Assembly (NCBI GenBank): GCA_002726335.1
Contig: PBSR01000242.1
Coordinates: 1 to 34,541 of the forward strand
Source: Gemmatimonadaceae bacterium
GTDB taxonomy: Bacteria > Latescibacterota > UBA2968 > UBA8231
Direction: 5' to 3'
DNA length: 34,541 nucleotides
Numbering within the stretch: position 1 is the stretch's first letter; every line of letters begins with the position of its first letter. Below, piece by piece: positions 8,049 to 15,673 of this stretch. The notes under the pieces are model-generated. The model had not been told where the DNA came from and made no database searches. It was given only the letters and a program-made list of their open reading frames with translations. The translations under genes were made by a program, and so were the position numbers.

Positions 8049-9347
8049 TCAGGCGGGTCCGACAGAGAGCGAATCGCCCGGTACGATGGCTCCGTGTTGG
8101 CGAAGGAGGGCATGCACTTCGCCCATGGGAAGGGCTTCCGGATCAAGACGTCCCCGCGCGCTGAGCGCCGCCATCGCACCGGCGGCCTGACCGGTGGCCA
8201 TGCAGGTGGCCTGCACCCGCAGAGCGGAGTTGGCCAGTCGATCACTCGAGATACAGCGTCCTGCGACGATGAAGTTGCGGCTGCCCGCCGGCAGGAGTGC
8301 GCCGCGTGGCACCGTCGGTACGACCCCCTCGGCCAGCATCACTTTGTGCAGTCCCGTCCCGGAGGATTCATGCAGGTCGATGGGATAAAAGGAGTGACAG
8401 ACCGCATCATCCCACACACGTCCGCTCTGGTAATCTTCGACCGTCACCGTCGCCTTGCCCTGGATCGTGGCTGTCTCGCGGACGCCGCATTCGGGTGATA
8501 CCTGATCGATGACCAGCTCTTCCAGTCCCGGTTGCCGTCGAAGAAACCGGTAGAGCCGCAACAGGCTTGCGCGCGATGCCAGCTCCAGCCGGGTCTTGCC
8601 TTCACTGTCCCGGGCGTTGATGTCATGAATGTGATTGGCCTGGGAGCCGCCACGTTGCAGCCAGGCGCCAACGTCGGGTCCCGTTGTGTTCCATGAGACA
8701 TCTGTATAGGCCAGGCGCCCCGTTCGCACCTCGGCGTCGAAGGCCCGGTTGATGCCGTCGATGTCGAGATCGGCCACGTTGTAGCCACTGGCCCGATAGG
8801 CCAGCGTGGCCGGCTGATTCTTGTCGGGGACAGACACGGGGAGACCCGCCGTCCCGGCGGCATTCGCATCTCCCGTGGCGTCGACCAAAACGGCGGCACC
8901 ACTCTCCGTGAGCCCGTTCTTAGTGCACACCGTCACCTGCCAGCCCCGTTCTTCAGCCTGCGGCTTGACGTCGGCGATCATGGTGTGGAAGAGGATATCC
9001 ACACCGGCATCGACCACGGTCTCGTCGCAGAGCGCGGTGTAGACGAAGCGATCCACGCGAATCTGGAGTTGCCAGTGAGGCCGTTCGTAGTCGGCGAAGT
9101 CGGGCAACGTGCCCCCGGCCTGTGTCACGCAGCGGGTGACCAGTTCCCAGCCGATCCCGGCGATCACCTGTCGGCCCCAGGCATGGAAGAGGCCCGGAAA
9201 GTTGACGCCGCCCACGGTGGTCGTTCCGCCCAGCATGCCGGTCTTCTCGACGAGCAGGGTTCTGGCTCCCGCCCGACCCGCCTGGACGGCCGCCACCACA
9301 CCGGCGGTTCCGCCGCCAATGACGACCACGTCGTACTGATCGTTCAT
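8049..9347 (-). CDS. FAD-dependent oxidoreductase (FAD_oxidored family)
   Basis: A 432-residue flavoprotein. The Rossmann dinucleotide motif is VVVIGGGTAG (Gly11, Gly13, Gly16) with the adenosine-ribose acidic residue Glu34. A second flavin segment is VLVDATGDANAAGTAG, and the C-terminal FAD contact is IVAGRCISSDRLANSALRVQATCMATGQAAG. This is the PF12831-type architecture found in catabolic clusters of Planctomycetes and Latescibacteria. Its ATG overlaps the stop of the upstream methyltransferase gene by four bases (9344-9347), so the two form a translationally coupled pair. A joint role in oxidising or demethylating a methylated substrate is inferred; the substrate is unknown. Confidence 0.9.
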   Translation of the reverse strand: MNDQYDVVVIGGGTAGVVAAVQAGRAGARTLLVEKTGMLGGTTTVGGVNFPGLFHAWGRQVIAGIGWELVTRCVTQAGGTLPDFADYERPHWQLQIRVDRFVYTALCDETVVDAGVDILFHTMIADVKPQAEERGWQVTVCTKNGLTESGAAVLVDATGDANAAGTAGLPVSVPDKNQPATLAYRASGYNVADLDIDGINRAFDAEVRTGRLAYTDVSWNTTGPDVGAWLQRGGSQANHIHDINARDSEGKTRLELASRASLLRLYRFLRRQPGLEELVIDQVSPECGVRETATIQGKATVTVEDYQSGRVWDDAVCHSFYPIDLHESSGTGLHKVMLAEGVVPTVPRGALLPAGSRNFIVAGRCISSDRLANSALRVQATCMATGQAAGAMAALSARGRLDPEALPMGEVHALLRQHGAIVPGDSLSVGPA

Positions 9348-10708
9348 GCCGGCGTAGGCTCGCTCGGGTCAGTGACGGGACGCGATGTGTGGATGATGGC
9401 CCGGACCTCGGTCTGTACGTGGCGCTCGACAACGGGCTTGCTGGAGCCGCCGTCCTCTTCGCCCCAGACCACCGTGACCTCTGCGCCATCAACGGCGTGC
9501 TCCTCATCGACCATGGCCAGCGAGAACCAGGCGCGCACGTTGGTGGTGTACACATTGTAGGTCGAGAGTCCGACCATCCTGCCATCTCGCAGGATCGTAT
9601 CGAAGGGTAAAGTGGAGTAGTGGGAGCCGGGCATCTCCAGATACTTGTAGCGGTCACCGGTGCCGAGCATGCTGGCGAAGATGCGGGTCACGTCATCGTC
9701 ATTCCAGACCAGCCAGACCTTCGAGCGATGGGGCTGATCGGCCATCTTCTCGAGGGCTTCCCGACCGATGAAATCATGGTCAAACTTCACGTGCCGTCCG
9801 TAACCCAGATCCCAGGGCGTCTGGTAGTAATCCTCGATGTTGTCGGAATAGAAGCTGCCACCAAGCGAGGCGTTCGCCTCGAAGCCGTCGGCGGGAAGCC
9901 ATTCACGGTAGGGCTTCATCGAAGCCGAGAAGATGGCAGGCATGGGCGAGGGGATCCAACCTGACTCCGGCGAGACGGTGGAGTAGGCCCGGGCGCCGGC
10001 CTGTTTGAGGCCAAAGGCCTCACCGGCCTCGAGGATGGCAGCGCGCACGACTTCGGCGTCCGATGCCGGCCCCCACAGTTCCAGGCCCTGGGTGCGCGCC
10101 ATGCCGTGGTTGAGGGCGTTCACCTGCCTGCCGGCGATGTCGAGCCTGCCAATGTTGAAGAACTTGATCTTCGGCAATGGCCCTCCCGTGGCCGCCGCGA
10201 GGATGGCGGCCGCATTCGGGCCCTGCACCTGGAACCGATACGTCTGCCGCTCACCCGCGTTCTGCAGGGCTCGCAAATCCCGTGACACGGTGACATCATA
10301 GTCGCCGGTTTCGGCGTGGTAGGCCACCCAGTTGGGAATCGACGGCCGGCCGCTGATGTTGACCTTGTCCTTGGCCAGGCCGAAGAGGATGGCATCACCG
10401 ATGACATACCCCTCTTCGTTGCAGCAGACGATCTGCTTTGCCTTGTCAGGAGCGAAGTTGCTCATGCTGTTGACGGCCAGATCCGAGAGCAGGCGCATCA
10501 GATCCGGACCTTCGAAGTAGATATCGGTCATGTGTCTGGACAGATCGAAGAGGACGGCCGTCCTGTTCCACGCCTCCTGTTCGTCGCGCCAGTTACTGAA
10601 CTCGGGAGAGATGGGGAAGACATAGGGGCCGGTGGGCGCCTGGCGCAGCATGTCCACCGGGTTCTTCCAGGACTGCAGTTTCTGTTCGAGTGATTCTGCT
10701 GCTGCCAC
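9344..10708 (-). CDS. GcvT/LigM-like tetrahydrofolate-dependent methyltransferase
   Basis: A 454-residue protein of the aminomethyltransferase (GcvT) fold, closest by eye to the LigM/DmdA-type demethylases: NPVDMLRQAPTGPYVFPISPEFSNWRDEQEAWNRTAVLFDLSRHM, then the folate domain with VNSMSNFAPDKAKQIVCCNEEGYVIGDAILF and a C-terminal barrel. LigM moves O-methyl groups of aromatic ethers to tetrahydrofolate and DmdA does so from dimethylsulfoniopropionate. The start is GTG 10708, with AGGAGAG eight bases before it. The first gene of a pair with the FAD oxidoreductase (four-base overlap). The likely job is demethylation of a methylated carbon source feeding the folate pool; the substrate cannot be decided from sequence. 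LigM-like length (about 470) fits better than GcvT (about 365). Confidence 0.82.
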   Translation of the reverse strand: MAAAESLEQKLQSWKNPVDMLRQAPTGPYVFPISPEFSNWRDEQEAWNRTAVLFDLSRHMTDIYFEGPDLMRLLSDLAVNSMSNFAPDKAKQIVCCNEEGYVIGDAILFGLAKDKVNISGRPSIPNWVAYHAETGDYDVTVSRDLRALQNAGERQTYRFQVQGPNAAAILAAATGGPLPKIKFFNIGRLDIAGRQVNALNHGMARTQGLELWGPASDAEVVRAAILEAGEAFGLKQAGARAYSTVSPESGWIPSPMPAIFSASMKPYREWLPADGFEANASLGGSFYSDNIEDYYQTPWDLGYGRHVKFDHDFIGREALEKMADQPHRSKVWLVWNDDDVTRIFASMLGTGDRYKYLEMPGSHYSTLPFDTILRDGRMVGLSTYNVYTTNVRAWFSLAMVDEEHAVDGAEVTVVWGEEDGGSSKPVVERHVQTEVRAIIHTSRPVTDPSEPTPA

Positions 10709-10937
10709 GTTCGATTCTCTCCTGTGTCGGATGGGTTCTCGCTTACCAAAGGTGCAGCAGCATCGGGGAATGGCAAGGGCCGCGGCGTGTTGCCGGCTTG
10801 CCGTTCTCCAACGCCGGCCCGCCGTTACAATGGTTGGTCTTTGACCGTCAAGTGGCTATGGTATCAGAAAGGTAGGGATCGGGCTCTGGCAGATCGTCCC
10901 TCACCTCTGGCACCACTGGATGGCAGGGGAGTGATGA

Positions 10938-11129
10938 ATGAGACTCACAGCGATCTTCGGCATCGTCCTCGCCGCGTTCGCGGCGTGCGGGAACCACCCG
11001 GAACGGGAGGTCGAGGTCCGCCTGGAGTCGGAACACCTCGCTGAACACGCACCGGAGAGCGCAGATCAGCAATCGGAGACGATCCGCTTTGCCTATGCCT
11101 CGGTGTTGTCGCCAGCCCGATCTGGTTGA
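10938..11129 (+). pseudogene. PhnD-like substrate-binding lipoprotein, N-terminal fragment
   Basis: The 63-codon frame begins with a lipoprotein signal peptide (hydrophobic AIFGIVLAAFAAC, lipidated Cys17). It continues through an acidic linker to ETIRFAYASVLSP, which resembles the start of the mature domain in phosphate/phosphonate-type periplasmic binding proteins (about 300 residues). It then stops. A TorD-like frame takes over directly. PhnD-like lipoproteins occur next to molybdopterin oxidoreductase operons that also encode TorD-family chaperones, so I read this as one end of a deletion that removed the operon's centre. A simpler alternative is that ETIRFAYASVLS itself belongs to the TorD frame, with a frameshift there. 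Confidence 0.5.
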
Positions 11130-11691
11130 TTCCGGCCTGTCCGGCCTGCCGGACCCTCTGCCCGATCTCGGCAGCCGGCTGGCGGGACTGATCGCTGACC
11201 ATCTCGATTCTCGTGAGCCGGTGGCGGTGGCCCACGCCAGAGCCTTCCTCGGTCCCTTCGAGCTCCTGGTCGCGCCATGGGCCTCGTTCTATCTCGAGAG
11301 CGAACCACAGCTGATGGGTGCTGTCAGTCAGTATGCGGCGCGGGCCTATGCGGATGCCGGCCTGGCCCCCGGTGAGAAGCTGCTGGATGCCCCGGACCAC
11401 GTGACCCATGAGCTCGAGTTCATGTATTTCCTCGCCTTCAACGAGGCGGCCACAGGAGATTCATCATGGGCGGAACGTCAGGTCTGCTTCTGGCGGGAAC
11501 ATCTCAGACTCTGGCTCCCCCGGTTCGCCGATGCCGTGACACGGGCAGGTATCCATCCGGTGTACGATGGGTTGGCACAGATCCTGAGCTGGCTCTGCGC
11601 CCTGCAGGATGCTCAACAGGGACCTGCCGATCCGGCCCCTTCGACATCGCGTGGCTCGGCAAGCAACGCACACCTATCATCCATCTGTTGA
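11095..11691 (+). pseudogene. TorD/DmsD-like molybdoenzyme chaperone, N-terminus missing
   Basis: A frame of about 198 codons with the helical core of the TorD family: AHARAFLGPFELLVAPWASFYLE, then LMGAVSQYAARAYADAGL, DAPDHVTHELEFMYFLAFNEA and ERQVCFWREHLRLWLPRFADAV. TorD proteins are cytoplasmic chaperones that hold molybdopterin oxidoreductase apoproteins until cofactor insertion. The usual first helices (about 30-40 residues) are absent. The frame begins inside the preceding PhnD-like fragment, and its in-frame ATG has no ribosome-binding site. No molybdoenzyme subunit is in the window. The fragment is therefore probably a remnant. The alternative is a frameshifted intact gene starting upstream. 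Confidence 0.65.
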
Positions 11692-11711
11692 ACGTCACAG
11701 GGAGAGGAATC

Positions 11712-12686
11712 ATGCGAGGAAGATCGATGCTGATCATTGCCGCGGCGGTGCTGGCCGGATGGGTCGGCAGTGCCACCGCCGAAGGCAAGGTCAAGGGCTA
11801 TATGTTCGGTGACTATTACTGGGTGGTCAGCGCCGACGATGCCGACGCCAAGCTGCCGCAGAAACGCAATGCATTTCAGCTGCGCCGAGTGTACTTCACC
11901 TACGAGAACCAGATCGCGGAGCAGTTCTCGATCCGCTACCGGCTGGAAGCAAAGGACGCGGGCTTCAGCAGCGGATCGAAGATGGTCCCCTTCGTCAAGC
12001 ACGGCTACCTGAAGTGGGCCGATGCCATCGGCGAATCTGATCTCTACATCGGCCTCTCCGGCACGCCGACCTGGAGTGCCTCTGAGAAAGCCTGGGGCTA
12101 TCGCTCGATCGAGAAGACCGTCATGGATCTCAACAAGATCGGCTCGTCCGCCGATCTCGGAATTGGGCTCAAGGGTGGCGCCGGCAACCTGGGGTACCAC
12201 GTCATGATCGGGAACGGTCCCGGACAGAAGCCGGAGGACGACCACGGCAAGAAGGCCTATGGGCAGCTCAGCTTCAAGGTCAGCGACGGGCTCAAGCTGG
12301 TCGGCTACGCCGACTACAACATGCGGCCGGCTGACCAGAACCAGCTGACAGTCGCGGGTTTTGCGGGTCTCAGCCTTGGTGATCTCACGCTTGGCATCGA
12401 GCCCTTCATGCGCATCAACCAGTCGGCCGCTGCCGATGGTGATGACGTGACCATCGCTGGAGCTTCGATCTTCAGTCACCTTCCCGTCACCGAGAAGTGG
12501 AATGCTTTCGGTCGCCTGGACGCGGTGAGTGACGACAGTGACGACACTACCGACCTGTTGATCATCGCGGGTCTCGACTACGTGGCGGCGAAGAACGTGC
12601 ACATCATGCCCAACCTCTATGTCGGGCTGCCGGACGGGCCGGATCCGAACATTCAGGCAAGGGGTACCGTTTTCTACAAGTTCTAA
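11712..12686 (+). CDS. Outer-membrane beta-barrel porin
   Basis: A 324-residue secreted protein. The signal peptide has a hydrophobic LIIAAAVLAGWVG core and a likely cleavage after SATA (about residue 22). The mature chain is a string of alternating amphipathic strands (YMFGDYYWVV, QLRRVYFTYENQ, FSIRYRLEAKD) and ends in a C-terminal phenylalanine (VFYKF), the BamA-recognition signature. It resembles phosphate-selective/OprO-type or general porins of about 16 strands, though no selectivity residues can be named. The ATG at 11712 follows GGAGAGG by about five bases. A strong terminator begins 38 bases after the stop, so it is the last gene of its transcript. Confidence 0.85.
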   Translation: MRGRSMLIIAAAVLAGWVGSATAEGKVKGYMFGDYYWVVSADDADAKLPQKRNAFQLRRVYFTYENQIAEQFSIRYRLEAKDAGFSSGSKMVPFVKHGYLKWADAIGESDLYIGLSGTPTWSASEKAWGYRSIEKTVMDLNKIGSSADLGIGLKGGAGNLGYHVMIGNGPGQKPEDDHGKKAYGQLSFKVSDGLKLVGYADYNMRPADQNQLTVAGFAGLSLGDLTLGIEPFMRINQSAAADGDDVTIAGASIFSHLPVTEKWNAFGRLDAVSDDSDDTTDLLIIAGLDYVAAKNVHIMPNLYVGLPDGPDPNIQARGTVFYKF

Positions 12687-12723
12687 GGCTGAACGTCTAG
12701 CCGGCATGTGCTGGCATTCAAAA

Positions 12724-12752
12724 GGGTCGCCGGGGTCCCGGCGACCCTTCTT
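12724..12752 (+). terminator. Rho-independent terminator after the porin
   Basis: A perfect ten-base stem, GGGTCGCCGG (12724-12733) with CCGGCGACCC (12738-12747), has a GGTC loop and is followed by TTCTT. It lies 38 bases past the porin stop, in the expected orientation. Confidence 0.85.
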
Positions 12753-13305
12753 GTGTGCGATTGGCAAGCCGGGCTTGACCGGGTTCATTTCAGAGAATTG
12801 CATTAGGCTCGATGATCGACAGGAATGACGCCGCCAGGACGAAATGGCACGATCATCAAGGTGGAATGAGATCGGAGAATCGAGTTCACCTTCGGTGACA
12901 TGAACGTGTCGGTGAGCCTGACTGCTGTGGAAGGTCAGACCGAACCGCACCTGGTCCAGTCAGACATTGCGGATACGGCAGGCGGCCGGGTGTCGGGTCA
13001 CCTCAACTGTCGCCCCTGCTGGATCTTCTTCCTGACCAACCTGAAGGCCGTCCTGGAGGGCAGGGGAGATCTGCGGGGCGATGACCCGAAACGTGTCTCC
13101 TCCATGGAGGCGGGGTTCGTGCCGTTGTCGAAGTCGAGGATGTAGCACCGGGTGCTGCGGGCCACACCCGTGGGTGCGGTAGAGGTCACAGTCCAGCGCG
13201 TGGAACGTGGCTGGCCTCTGTAGACTCGGCTGGTACACCGCTTGCGTGGATCACGATCGGCTTGCCGTCGGCAGGCCGAGTCGTATACTACGCGGAGACA
13301 CACAG
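12753..13305 (-). other. Gene-free stretch, possible decayed minus-strand gene
   Basis: No convincing intact gene on either strand. On the minus strand, one frame reads a protein-like segment TVTSTAPTGVARSTRCYILDF through NPASMEETRF (about 13200-13100). A shifted frame continues RVIAPQISPALQDGLQVG down to a stop near 12960. Together they could be a frameshifted remnant of a secreted protein, but I recognise no family. The remainder shows nothing I can support. Confidence 0.25.
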
Positions 13306-13560
13306 ATGGCCGATAAGCCTCTTACGCCGACATCACAGCCACCGGACGACATGCACTGGGGTTTCACCTACCTGCGCGAAGATCTGCTGGACGTCCGACA
13401 GGACATACGGCGCCTGGACGACCGGATCGTGCGTCTGGACGACCGCATCGAGCGCTCCGAGGCACGCCTGGCCGGACAGATCCGCTGGGTCCTCGGTATT
13501 GTCGTGATCATGTGGGTGTCGATGGTCGGTATGATCACCCCCCTGCTGCTCAAACTCTGA
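13306..13560 (+). CDS. Small coiled-coil membrane protein
   Basis: An 84-residue protein of unknown function. Residues 22-58 form a heptad coiled coil (LREDLLDVRQDIRRLDDRIVRLDDRIERSEARL), with the near-repeat RLDDRI occurring twice. Residues 60-82 form one membrane helix, with only LLKL after it, so the coil is likely cytoplasmic. ATG 13306 is preceded by GGAG at nine bases. Similar tiny coil-plus-anchor proteins are often encoded near toxin-antitoxin or mobile genes, but no family can be named. It converges with the LRR gene, whose stop lies three bases further on. Confidence 0.65.
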   Translation: MADKPLTPTSQPPDDMHWGFTYLREDLLDVRQDIRRLDDRIVRLDDRIERSEARLAGQIRWVLGIVVIMWVSMVGMITPLLLKL

Positions 13561-13563
13561 CGG

Positions 13564-14846
13564 TCAGAAACGGACGAAGGCCCCGCGGTCGATCAACGCC
13601 GAGATCACCGTGTCGCTGGCGTCGTCATCGAGATCGTTGCCCTCGAGCCAGACGTCGGTGAGGTCGGTCATGTCGAGCAGAACGGACAGATCGGTGATGT
13701 CGTTGTCGCGCAGGTTCAGCTGCTGCATGGCGGTAAGGCCGGACAGCCCTGAGATGTCATCGATGGAATTGATGTTGAGGAAGAGAATCTCCATCGAAGT
13801 CAGCCCCGTCAGGTGGGTTACGCTGGTAAGGCCGGTGTTCTCCAGGTCGAGATTTCGCAGGGCGGTGGCCCCGGCCAGAGGCGAGAAGCTGCCGATCGAG
13901 TTGTCGCTGATGTCGAGGACTTCCAGCTTCTTCAGGCTCGACAACTGAGAGATGCTCGTGATTTGTGTGGACCGCAGATCGAGGTCGACGAGGCCGCGCA
14001 TGAATTCCATACCTGACAGGTCGGCGATGCTGTCGGCAGCGACGTCGAGGGTGGTGATCGTCTCGAGGTCGAGGTGCAGCAGGTCGCCCGTCGGTTGCTG
14101 CAGAGCCGAACGGACCGCCACCCCCAGAAGCGAATCGGCAAAGGTGACGACGAAAGCGTCGGCGGTGACGGTGGCACCGCGGTCCTGGAGGGTCCGCACG
14201 TGCGTCGTGCGCGACAGCACGCTGAGAGGATTGCCGGCCAGGATGATGCTGCTGCCCGTGGTCAGGGCGGCGTTGTCGACCAGCGGCTCGATGTCCCGCA
14301 CCTGATTGCTGGCCAGGGTCACCGACACCAGGTTCGCAGGTCCTGCAGCGGACTTACGTCGACGATGAGATTGTCTGTCAGGGACAGAGTCGTCAGGGAC
14401 GTGAAGTGTTCGAGGCCGTCCAGCAGTGAGATGTTCAGACCGCTCAGATTGAGCGTCTGGATATTTGCCACGTCCCCGGTGAGCAGGTCTCCCTCGGCGA
14501 CGCCCACGAGGGTGCGCAGGGCGAATTCCACCGCGGGGTCGGCGAAGGCGACAGGTGTGCCGCTGCGTGTGACCGTGTCGGCGGGATCGACATAGACTGT
14601 GTCAACAAAGGTCAGAGTGACCGTGTCGGTCAGGACCAGCGTGTCGGCGGCGACGACGATCGTATCGCGGACGACGACGACGATGGTGTCGGCCAGGTCG
14701 GGGTCCCCGGACTGGCCGAACTGATCACCGAAGAGGAAGAAGTCGTCGAAGTCAACGACGCCGTCCCGATTGATGTCGGCGGACAGGGCCAGCGCCGGAA
14801 GGGCCGGCAGCAGGAGCACGAAGGCGAGCAGGAGAGTGCGTCTCAC
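13564..14846 (-). pseudogene. Secreted EF-hand/leucine-rich-repeat protein, frameshifted
   Basis: One gene split over two frames. The upstream part (14846 to about 14335) starts with GTG and a signal peptide (LLLAFVLLLPALPALA). A dockerin-like calcium loop follows (DINRDGVVDFDDFFLFGDQFG), then a Val/Thr/Asp-rich spacer with repeated DTIVV/DTLVL/DTVTL units. Leucine-rich repeats follow, ending DVSPLQDLR. The second part (14328-13564) continues SVTLASNQVRDIEPL and holds about eight 22-residue internalin-type repeats (LDLRSTQITSISQLSSLKKLEVLDISDN). At 14333-14335 the sequence CGAACCTGG would be in frame as CGAAACCTGG, so one A is missing in a short homopolymer. The product would be a surface binding protein. 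The DINRDG loop plus DTV spacer style is typical of FCB candidate phyla. Sequencing error cannot be excluded. Confidence 0.85.
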
Positions 14847-14899
14847 CCTGCCAAGATGACAAGGTGGGCGGGATTCCACAAGCCGTGCGGCGATCGGCT

Positions 14900-15658
14900 T
14901 TACCTGTACTGATCGAGATCGCCGCGAAACTCCATCCCCAGGACCTCTCGAGTGCGGACGACGTTGCAGAACGCCTCGGCCTCTTTCGGGCCGGCGGTGT
15001 GCAGCACCTCGAAGCCGAGGCCCTGGATTTCGGCGGCCAGACGACAGGCTTCGGCCAGATCGTGGCGGCAGACCCAGCCCGTGCTCCAGTTGCCAGCCAG
15101 CGGTTTGCGGTACTTGCTCAGCCCCAGACGGCTGTCGACGATGGAGCAGGGGCGAAGCACGACGAGGGACATGCCGTGGGCATCGTGGAACTGGCGGCAC
15201 ATCTCCTCCTGCAGTCGCTTGGTGACGGCGTACAGGCCGCCATCGGGACGACGCCTGTCAGCATCGAAGAACTCGCCCGCCGGATGTTCCACCTGGCAGG
15301 AGCCCACGTGCACGACGCGGCCGATGTCCCGTTCACGTGCCGCCTCGAGGACGTTCCACAGTCCCTTCAGATTGATCAGCCAGGGCGCGTCACTGTCGAT
15401 GCCGTAGCCGCCTCGCTGACCCCCGAGTACGGCGGTATGGATGACGGCATCGATACCCGCCAACGCCGCGTCGACGCTGGCGTAGTCAGCGATGTCGCCG
15501 TGGACGGTGTCGTCGCCCTGCCAATCCCCGTCGAGATCGCTGAGTCCCTCCCAGGCGGTCTCGGCGTAGTCGATGGCGCGCACGTGATGGCGGTTCCGCA
15601 GGTTCTCAAGGACCGCGCGACCGACCCAGCCGGCGGCACCAAACACGGCGATATTCAT
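14900..15658 (-). CDS. NAD(P)-dependent epimerase/dehydratase (extended SDR)
   Basis: A 252-residue Rossmann-fold enzyme. The cofactor motif is GAAGWVG (residues 7-13). The catalytic triad is visible as Ser120 (VVHVGSCQ) and Tyr143/Lys147 (YAVTK). An HTAV segment around residue 74 supports the nucleotide-sugar-epimerase-type fold. The length is at the short end for extended SDRs, so the C-terminal substrate domain is reduced. ATG 15658 is preceded by GGTGAGGAA. It lies 15 bases after the DUF5916 gene on the same strand, so the two are probably cotranscribed, with this gene second. The substrate is unknown, likely a sugar or its derivative. Confidence 0.9.
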   Translation of the reverse strand: MNIAVFGAAGWVGRAVLENLRNRHHVRAIDYAETAWEGLSDLDGDWQGDDTVHGDIADYASVDAALAGIDAVIHTAVLGGQRGGYGIDSDAPWLINLKGLWNVLEAARERDIGRVVHVGSCQVEHPAGEFFDADRRRPDGGLYAVTKRLQEEMCRQFHDAHGMSLVVLRPCSIVDSRLGLSKYRKPLAGNWSTGWVCRHDLAEACRLAAEIQGLGFEVLHTAGPKEAEAFCNVVRTREVLGMEFRGDLDQYR

Positions 15659-15673
15659 GGGTTCCTCACCTAT

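Noticed and set aside
11613..12950. 445-codon minus-strand frame opposite the porin
   Set aside because: The porin has a signal peptide, barrel strands, ribosome-binding site and terminator; the reverse frame is a codon-bias shadow of it.
14847..15200. Longer N-terminus of the LRR protein from 15200
   Set aside because: This part is antisense to the epimerase and Arg/Pro-rich; the signal peptide begins at the GTG at 14846.
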